64,000 nucleotides of DNA from DATMNR01 sp963702765 (GTDB lineage Bacteria; Chloroflexota; Ktedonobacteria; Ktedonobacterales; Ktedonobacteraceae): the NCBI GenBank assembly GCA_963702765.1, contig CAVPEB010000073.1, positions 17,511 to 81,510 of the forward strand, in the 5' to 3' direction. Below the pieces are notes generated by a model. That model saw only the letters and a list, made by a program, of their open reading frames with translations. It had not been told where the DNA came from and made no database searches. Shown piece after piece: positions 57,904 to 64,000 of this stretch (position 1 is the stretch's first letter; every line of letters begins with the position of its first letter). A program made the translations under genes and the position numbers.

Positions 57904-60129
57904 ATGACAATCACATCACACGATAATAGTTCTGATGCTGCTGGAGTTTCTAACAATCCAGGATCACTAGAATCACCACCTCGTAAGCCACGCTCGACTC
58001 GCTATCGTGTGATTTCACGTATCCTACTGGTTATCTTACTGCTGGGCATACTTACCCCCATCGTCATCGCTATTGGTTATGGCATTAGTGGTCTTACCAC
58101 CTACAATGATATACGTAGCCAGGCTCAGAGCGGGGTACAACACCTGCTCAATGTCAAAACTATTTTCACCGGGGTCAAGGCCCATCCGACAGGTTTTTTA
58201 GACAACAGCAAGCTAAGCAGATCTCGTGAAGAATTTGTTGCCTCCTATGCCGATTTTCAGCAAGTTGAATATAAAATTGATCATACAAGTCTCATCCAAT
58301 CCATCACAACCTACTTCCCGCAGTATCTCACGCAAGTTCGTTCTGCCCGCTCTGTAAGCCAGATTGGCATGGATATATCTGTTATTGGACAGCAGCTTAC
58401 TGCAACCGCTCTTGCGCTGGCGCCGACTTTTCGAGGTCCTCTGCTGACCGATACCACCAAACCTTTGATCACACAACAAATGCTTGATCTTGTAGGCGCG
58501 ACCATCAATCAGATACTGCCGAGCCTCAACGATATCCAGACGCAATCACGTTTCGTATCACTCGATAGTCTACCGATTAGTGAGCAGCAGCGCAATGAAG
58601 TGCAACAACTTCTACAAGCGCTTCCACTGATTCAAACCGATCTGGTGCAGGTACTTGATCTCTTAGGTGTGGCTAACTGGCTTCTGGGAGTGAATGAACC
58701 ACGCACCTTCCTGGTGCAAACAATGGATCGATCAGAACTGCGACCAACCGGTGGATTCACCGGCCAATATGGCGAGCTACAAATAAACGGAGGTCGTGTT
58801 GGCCCTTTCAATCTCAGGGATATCTCTCTCGTTGAGTATGTTGCCAATAGCAAAACCTTGGGACAGATTGCTCCACCACAATATCGTTCCTGGTGGCCTT
58901 TCGCAAACTGGGGCTTGCGTGACTCGAATGTCTCTGCCGACTTTCCTACTTCGGCTCAGATTGCCATAAACCAGTATGAACTCGAAGTTGGACACCATGT
59001 AGATGGTGTCATATTAGTTACACCATTCTTAATCGAGCATATTTTGCAGATTATTGGACCAATTTATGTTCCTCAGTACAAGGACACAATCACTGCGCAA
59101 AATCTGGAGGACCGTCTCCATTATTATCAACAGGATAACGCGGGCATATACAAGCAGATTGTCATTCAGTCTGGCGATACATCTACATCAGACCGCAAGC
59201 GCTTTACTGGGCTGCTGGCTCATCTCCTTCTGGACAAAATACGCCATGCGCCACCAGATGAAATCCTGGCCATTGGGCAGGATATGTTGCATGATCTGAA
59301 AACCAGGGATTTACAGGTGTATTTCGCCAACCCACAGGCTGAGGCTCTACTTATAAAGTACGACTATGCAGCACAGCTTGATCGATCTACTACCCAGGAC
59401 GGTTTATACGTGGTTCAGGCCAATCTCAGCGCCAGTAAAGCTTCTCAGTATGTCAAAACCATCATGCACGATACTGTCACACTCGATGCTAAAGGCGGCG
59501 CGACCCATGTGCTGCAACTTCGTCTTGTATATAATCAGATCGGGCCGGTATATGGCTATGATACGTATCATGACTACGTACGAATTTATGTCCCGCCAAA
59601 CAGTCAATTTCTATGGGGGGATGGCTTCGATACGGGCATTCCCCTCTGTGGTGGCAGCTACCAACAATGTCAACCCAATGGTGTCTATCCGCAAGGCGAA
59701 TTACTTTGTCCGACGGGTCAATTCCAACCAGGTGCGGCTGCTCCTACCCTCACTGCACCTGATGCTTCGATCTGGCATCCCCTCGATACTATAGGCCCAC
59801 CCACCAATCTTACAAGTGATGAACCTGGACGAGCTATGTTTGGCGGTTGGGTGATCGTCCCCAAGAACTGTACAATGACTGCTACCGTGTCCTGGTATGT
59901 ACCGCCTTTGAGTGCCATGCCATATAGCTTGCAAGTTCAACGCCAGTCAGGCACATTTCCTGAGTTGGATCTGACAATTCTGCCCACTCCTGGTAATTGT
60001 AGTGTGCTCAACACAGCAGGCCTGCATTTTGATGGTGTAATGAGCGAGGACATGTCCTTTACTGCAAAAGGTTTCACATCCTTGCTACCCTCTACATCAA
60101 CAACGTGTTATCCTCAGCCTGGAATATGA
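57904..60129 (+). CDS. DUF4012-family membrane-anchored protein
   Basis: A 741-residue protein. A basic, Ser/Pro-rich cytoplasmic start precedes a single membrane helix (about 38-60). The large extracytoplasmic part contains the DUF4012 core LVQTMDRSELRPTGGFTGQY, GPFNLRDISLVEYV, WWPFANWGLRDSNVSADFPT and YELEVGHHVDGVILVTPFLI. The family is found in Gram-positive and Chloroflexota genomes near envelope and glycan genes. LytR-CpsA-Psr-like roles have been suspected, but the function is not established. It is convergent with the amylase gene, with only a 1-bp gap. Confidence 0.87.
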   Translation: MTITSHDNSSDAAGVSNNPGSLESPPRKPRSTRYRVISRILLVILLLGILTPIVIAIGYGISGLTTYNDIRSQAQSGVQHLLNVKTIFTGVKAHPTGFLDNSKLSRSREEFVASYADFQQVEYKIDHTSLIQSITTYFPQYLTQVRSARSVSQIGMDISVIGQQLTATALALAPTFRGPLLTDTTKPLITQQMLDLVGATINQILPSLNDIQTQSRFVSLDSLPISEQQRNEVQQLLQALPLIQTDLVQVLDLLGVANWLLGVNEPRTFLVQTMDRSELRPTGGFTGQYGELQINGGRVGPFNLRDISLVEYVANSKTLGQIAPPQYRSWWPFANWGLRDSNVSADFPTSAQIAINQYELEVGHHVDGVILVTPFLIEHILQIIGPIYVPQYKDTITAQNLEDRLHYYQQDNAGIYKQIVIQSGDTSTSDRKRFTGLLAHLLLDKIRHAPPDEILAIGQDMLHDLKTRDLQVYFANPQAEALLIKYDYAAQLDRSTTQDGLYVVQANLSASKASQYVKTIMHDTVTLDAKGGATHVLQLRLVYNQIGPVYGYDTYHDYVRIYVPPNSQFLWGDGFDTGIPLCGGSYQQCQPNGVYPQGELLCPTGQFQPGAAAPTLTAPDASIWHPLDTIGPPTNLTSDEPGRAMFGGWVIVPKNCTMTATVSWYVPPLSAMPYSLQVQRQSGTFPELDLTILPTPGNCSVLNTAGLHFDGVMSEDMSFTAKGFTSLLPSTSTTCYPQPGI

Positions 60130-60130
60130 C

Positions 60131-61996
60131 CTATCCTGTTTTACCCATTATTTGGATCTCCATTGGCTGCACGTTCACTGCAACTACGTTTAAAGGACCC
60201 TGGGTTATGCTTCCATCAACTTCCGTTACCGTGACACTTCCTGCAGTTTTCTCTTCTACTGCACCAGGAGGGGTTGGCTGCGCCTTATTGCTGAACAAGA
60301 TACTGTAAACTGACCCTACAGGATTGAGCGAAAAGTCGATGATTACCTCACCCTTCCATGAAGCTTGAGTATCAGCGTTAACTACAATAAGCACCTCTTG
60401 ATCATTCAAAACGCGCGAGAATGCCAGCACACCTGGAGCTGTTGCAGAAACACCGAAATGTGATCCATCACTGGTAATTGGGCGGAAGTAGTATCGTCCG
60501 TAGCGTAATGCCGGTGTTGCACTACGTAATGCGGCGAGTTTCGCGATTGCCTGGTAGAAAACTGAATTGCGATCAAATGCTCCAGGCTTCCCCCATAATG
60601 CTTCACGAACCGCCTCCACAATATTACCAGAGTTAGACAAACCTTGCTCGGTTCCGTAATAGAGGCAGGGAATGCCGGGTAATGCAAAGAGACAACCAAC
60701 ACCCAGAGTGACCTGGTCATCGAATGCATCAGGATTGGTTGTATTGCGATAATAATAGCGCGAAGTTTGATCGTGATTATCTAGAAACGTCACAAAGAAG
60801 TTACTCGCGTCTCCATGAGTACTGAGAATGTCACTTTCGACGCTCTTGCGTAGTTCATAGAGATTGGCGACGTTGATTGGCGCGCCCAATCCCTTACATG
60901 TATCTGGAAGATTATAAAACAGAGGATAGTCGAGCGCGGCATCTACTCCAATAGGATCCCCTTCTTCCGAGTGTAAAGTATTTCGCCCAATAAAGTTAGC
61001 GATGGTCTGTTCGCTATCATAGACCTCACCAAATGTAAAAAAATTCTTCTTGCCGATGCTCTGTGCAAACTCTCGTATCAGATTGGCAAAGTTGCGCGCA
61101 AAATCAGGACTGACATATTTCAGCGTATCGATGCGAAAACCATCAATGTCGAATTTCGCAATCAGATACTGGTACGCACGGATCAAAATACCATGCACAG
61201 GATATCCGCTACTGTCCTGAAAATCAGAGGCTATTCCCTTGAGCGAATAGAAATCACCACTCGCGTCAATAAGCTGGCTCGATGATCCAAAGGCATTGCC
61301 CTGGCGCCGAAAGTAGGTATTCGCGCGCAGTTCTTGTGGCCACACAGCGGCATCTAAAGGTGGATTAGCCGGGGCTTCAGTCCAATCCGTGCGGGCATTG
61401 CCATTCTCGTCGCGCCAGTAAATCGTATATGGCTGACCATTCCAGGGTGCCACTGAACCGTAGTCTTGATACGCAAAGACGTCGCCAGCATGGTGAAGCA
61501 CAATATCAAAAATAATATAGATGCCGCGAGCATGCGCCTCATCCACCAGTTGGCGTAACTCGTTCTCCACGAATTGCGGATCCTGCTTTGCCTGGGCAGG
61601 ATTGGAAGCGAAGCGAGGCTCGATAGTCAAGAAATTTTGTATTCCGTACCCATGATAGGTCGGACTATACTGGCAGTTCTTCTGCACCGGCGAAATCCAG
61701 ATTGCGCCAACACCAAGTGCTTCCAAATAGTCTAATTGCTCGCGTATCCCGTTGAAGGTACCACCCTGAAAATCGCTAAACTCACTATCCCAGGGCAAAT
61801 TATTCGGCGGCGCCATCGGATTATTGAAGCGATCCACCAGTAGAAAGTACATGATTGTATCGCGCCAATCTTCTGGTGATGGAAATGGTGAAGGAATCTC
61901 TACAACGTTGTTGCCTACCTGCACACTTTTGATGCCTGGCACTCTGGCCTTGTCCAGTTCTGCCTGAACATCAGCCCCCATAATAGATGTCGGCAT
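60131..61996 (-). CDS. GH13 alpha-amylase-family enzyme
   Basis: A 621-residue GH13 enzyme. The conserved regions are FDIVLHHAGD (region I), FDIDGFRIDTLKY with the Asp nucleophile (about 287), FGEVYDSE with the acid/base Glu (about 322) and FLDNHDQ (region IV, about 403). A C-terminal beta domain follows. The start MPTSIMGADVQ at 61996 has GGAGG upstream. A longer in-frame opening upstream runs through the repeat at 62020-62140 and is rejected. No signal peptide is visible, so it may act on internal alpha-glucans. Confidence 0.92.
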   Translation of the reverse strand: MPTSIMGADVQAELDKARVPGIKSVQVGNNVVEIPSPFPSPEDWRDTIMYFLLVDRFNNPMAPPNNLPWDSEFSDFQGGTFNGIREQLDYLEALGVGAIWISPVQKNCQYSPTYHGYGIQNFLTIEPRFASNPAQAKQDPQFVENELRQLVDEAHARGIYIIFDIVLHHAGDVFAYQDYGSVAPWNGQPYTIYWRDENGNARTDWTEAPANPPLDAAVWPQELRANTYFRRQGNAFGSSSQLIDASGDFYSLKGIASDFQDSSGYPVHGILIRAYQYLIAKFDIDGFRIDTLKYVSPDFARNFANLIREFAQSIGKKNFFTFGEVYDSEQTIANFIGRNTLHSEEGDPIGVDAALDYPLFYNLPDTCKGLGAPINVANLYELRKSVESDILSTHGDASNFFVTFLDNHDQTSRYYYRNTTNPDAFDDQVTLGVGCLFALPGIPCLYYGTEQGLSNSGNIVEAVREALWGKPGAFDRNSVFYQAIAKLAALRSATPALRYGRYYFRPITSDGSHFGVSATAPGVLAFSRVLNDQEVLIVVNADTQASWKGEVIIDFSLNPVGSVYSILFSNKAQPTPPGAVEEKTAGSVTVTEVDGSITQGPLNVVAVNVQPMEIQIMGKTG

Positions 61997-62019
61997 ATGT
62001 TTTCCTCCAATTATGTAAC

Positions 62020-62140
62020 TATTCGGCAGGGGGTTCCAAAGGGCCAGTAAAGCCCCTTGGCGGGGTGCGGGCCGCGCATCTGGGGGATGCGATAGCGGGT
62101 ACCCGCATTTAATCCCCTCCTCGCCGCCGGAGGCGGCGCA
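62020..62140. repeat. REP-like multi-hairpin element upstream of the amylase gene
   Basis: The stretch holds CGCATC-tgggg-GATGCG near 62075-62091, the palindrome GCGGGTACCCGC at 62095-62106, and CGCCGCC-gga-GGCGGCG at 62122-62138. It is much more GC rich than its surroundings and begins only about 25 bp upstream of the amylase start. A related extragenic element is at 10655-10740. Confidence 0.5.
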
Positions 62141-62437
62141 AGAAAAAATGAACTGAATAATAACAATCTCATTATATTTCCACAACAGTTCCAGAAAAAT
62201 TGTATCATATCAGATAGGTTCACTAATCTTAATTGGATGAGATTATACATGGAAAAATTTTACAATTTTTTCATAACTTCTTGAGGGTACTTTGCTATAC
62301 TAGTCATTTGTGAGGATAGTATTCTTCTGCTGCTAGCTTAAAAAGACATGATATAAGTCGATGCACTCTTAAGTTGGAAGGGCGACCATACAACCCCATG
62401 AAATGTAGTCGAGGTAATACAATGAGGAGATAGTTCT

Positions 62438-64000
62438 ATGCCAGATACATCAAAACCCTCGGCAAGGACAGCAACAGTATCAAAAACAGTTTCCAATAAG
62501 TCATTAGCAAAAATTCCTCCTGCTAAACCAGTGCCGAAGAAAACCTTTGGTCAGAATGAATGGCATACGAAACCCAGGCGTGGCGTAAAACTTGATGCGA
62601 TATTGGGTAGCGCCCTGGAAGCTCTCCAGGCCAATCGCATGCGTTCATTCCTGACCATGCTTGGCGTGATTATCGGGGTATCGGCCGTTATTGCCGTTGT
62701 GTCATTGACAGAGGGTGTGAATCAGAGTGTTAGCGCGCGGTTCGCCAGCCTGGGCACAAATGTTATTACTATCTCGCCCGGTGCTGCATCAACCAATGGT
62801 GCGCGCAGCGCCGCGGGAACAGAACAGACGCTTACCCTTGCTGATGCCCAGGCGGTGTCACAGGTTGACCACGTAGTCGATATGACTCCTATTCTTACAA
62901 CCTCCGGTCAGATAGTCTACGGGAGCCAGAACTGGAATACAACGGTACGCGGCGTCTATCCAAGTTATCAAACAATCCAGAGCTGGCAGATTGACGAAGG
63001 CTCATGGTTCACCGATCAGGATGAACAAACAAGTGCCCCCGTCGCAGTGCTCGGGCAGACAGTCGTTCAAAATCTCTTTACAACTACAGGTACTGACCCG
63101 ATTGGTGAAACGATTCTCATAAATAATCAAGCTTTCAAGGTAGTTGGCACCCTTCAGGCCAAAGGAACGCAGGGCTTTGCCAACGTGGATGACGCCATCT
63201 TTGTGCCTTATAGCGCGGCCAATGAGCGCTTGAAGCCCTCTCCTATCTATGTCGACCAGATCCAGGTGCAGGTCGATGACGTCAACAATGTAGCGCTGGT
63301 GGAGCAAAACATTACTACACTGCTCAGAACGCGCCATCACCTCTCAGGACCAGCAACCTCTGCTTCAGGCCAGCAATTCGGCGCCGGCAATCCTCTTCGT
63401 GGACTGGGCGGTGGTGGAGGCGGCGGCGGTTTTGGTGGTGGTGGTAATGGTGGAGGCGGGAGAGGATTTGGCGGAGGAGGCACTGGTGGAGGTGGAGGTG
63501 CAGGCTTTGGTGGAGGTGGCAATACAACTGGTGGACAACGAACTGGTGGAGCTACAACTACAGGTAGTGGAACTGCTACGAGAGGAACGGCGCAAGCCAG
63601 TGACTTTCAGGTGTTCAGCGGAAACCAGCTCGTCCAGACGGCTCAGCAAAATACCGCTGAACTGGCAATCCTGCTCATAGGTATCGCAGCCGTTTCGCTC
63701 TCGATTGGTGGCATCGGTATTATGAATATCATGCTGGTTTCTGTCGCCGAGCGCACCCGCGAGATTGGCATTCGCATGGCTATTGGCGCGCGCCAGCGCG
63801 ACATCCGCAACCAATTCTTGCTTGAGGCACTCATGCTCAGTATCATCGGTGGCATAATTGGTATCGTAGTAGGTTTGCTCGGTGGCTATGCGCTCACTCA
63901 GGGTCTTGGTTTCCCGTTCGTATTCAGTATTATCGCTGTTGCCATTGCGTTCGGCGTTTCAGCCATTGTTGGTATCAGCTTTGGCCTCTATCCAGCAGTG
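62438..64000 (+). CDS. MacB/FtsX-type ABC transporter permease with glycine-rich insertion, cut by the window end
   Basis: An open frame from the ATG at 62438 (GAGGAG upstream) continues past 64000. A Lys/Pro-rich N-terminal tail of about 60 residues precedes the first membrane helix (FLTMLGVIIGVSAVIAVVSL). A MacB periplasmic-core-like domain follows with SLGTNVITISPGAAS. Residues about 322-362 are almost pure Gly with Phe, Asn and Arg (GGGGFGGGG-type units). The FtsX domain begins near ELAILLIGIAAVSLSIGGIG and ends NIMLVSVAERTREIGIRMAI. MacB-type permeases work by mechanotransmission with a separate ATPase, which is not in the window. Confidence 0.87.
   Translation, partial: MPDTSKPSARTATVSKTVSNKSLAKIPPAKPVPKKTFGQNEWHTKPRRGVKLDAILGSALEALQANRMRSFLTMLGVIIGVSAVIAVVSLTEGVNQSVSARFASLGTNVITISPGAASTNGARSAAGTEQTLTLADAQAVSQVDHVVDMTPILTTSGQIVYGSQNWNTTVRGVYPSYQTIQSWQIDEGSWFTDQDEQTSAPVAVLGQTVVQNLFTTTGTDPIGETILINNQAFKVVGTLQAKGTQGFANVDDAIFVPYSAANERLKPSPIYVDQIQVQVDDVNNVALVEQNITTLLRTRHHLSGPATSASGQQFGAGNPLRGLGGGGGGGGFGGGGNGGGGRGFGGGGTGGGGGAGFGGGGNTTGGQRTGGATTTGSGTATRGTAQASDFQVFSGNQLVQTAQQNTAELAILLIGIAAVSLSIGGIGIMNIMLVSVAERTREIGIRMAIGARQRDIRNQFLLEALMLSIIGGIIGIVVGLLGGYALTQGLGFPFVFSIIAVAIAFGVSAIVGISFGLYPAV

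Noticed and set aside
61997..62185. N-terminal extension of the amylase to 62185
   Set aside because: The extension translates the GC-rich hairpin repeat and has no ribosome site, whereas the ATG at 61996 has GGAGG.
63365..63814. Antisense open frames opposite the glycine-rich region
   Set aside because: They are Pro/Ser/Thr/His-rich mirror translations of the repeat in the permease gene and have no start signals or motifs.
1..64000. CRISPR array
   Set aside because: No regularly spaced repeat-spacer series was seen; the short phased repeats near 15.5 and 17.6 kb have 2-bp gaps, not spacers.

Overview
The window reads like a chromosome segment of a Ktedonobacteria-type member of the Chloroflexota. 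This is an inference from gene content: lipobox lipoproteins in what looks like a monoderm cell, a DUF4012 protein, a ComP/NarL-type sensor kinase with several small multi-membrane-span proteins, an AfsR/SARP-type giant regulator, the short actinobacterial-type inositol-phosphate synthase, and a very heavy load of transposons and group II introns. Base composition is moderate.

Layout. 1-3.8 kb (minus): a branched-chain amino-acid-type ABC importer (substrate-binding lipoprotein, two permeases, ATPase) in which three of four genes carry frameshifts. 4.0-10.5 kb (minus): an intact catabolic cluster with a TPP-dependent 2-oxoacid dehydrogenase (E1alpha, E1beta, E2), an M24-family hydrolase, a 3-hydroxyisobutyrate-dehydrogenase-like enzyme and a GntR/FadR regulator. 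Together with the importer this looks like an uptake-and-degradation island for an unidentified amino-acid-like or branched carbon source. 10.6-15 kb: a duplicated membrane protein, a small lipoprotein, transposase and TPR fossils, and a pentapeptide-repeat protein with a TIR-like C-terminal domain.

15.0-37.3 kb is bounded by a 28-bp direct repeat. One copy lies inside an intact tRNA-Ser(GGA) gene (37285-37373) and the other is a lone 3' tRNA fragment at 15001-15028, in the geometry left by tRNA-targeted integration. Inside are an AlbA_2/Schlafen-type regulator with 11-bp-phased repeats on both sides, an IS110 split by an IS21, a second tandem IS110, a two-component system with a set of membrane proteins, an IS1182-like fossil, a tandem DUF427 protein and a 1.2k-residue AfsR-like regulator. 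No integrase gene was recognised.

37.4-45.2 kb is intact and housekeeping-like: inositol-1-phosphate synthase, a phosphodiesterase/phosphatase, APS kinase, a heptose kinase and isomerase pair, a sugar-nucleotide epimerase, and a degenerate GGDEF-like protein fused to a MshEN domain.

45.3-52.3 kb is the most unusual part. A tnpB gene is cut in two by a group II intron (about 51495 down to 46546), and that intron is itself cut inside its domain V by a second group II intron (49023 down to 46600): a nested twintron inside a transposon gene. Both intron-encoded proteins and the tnpB 5' exon carry frameshifts.

52.4-64 kb: an AraM-like glycerol-1-phosphate dehydrogenase, a Y-family polymerase paralogue whose catalytic carboxylates are all replaced (ImuB-like), PPK2, an intact second tnpB, a DUF4012 protein, a GH13 alpha-amylase-family enzyme, and the start of a MacB/FtsX-type permease with a glycine-rich insertion, cut by the window end.

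Frameshifts cluster in the importer operon, in mobile elements and in a few accessory genes, while long neighbouring genes are clean. This favours real decay over uniform sequencing error, though several indels sit at homopolymers and need read-level checking.
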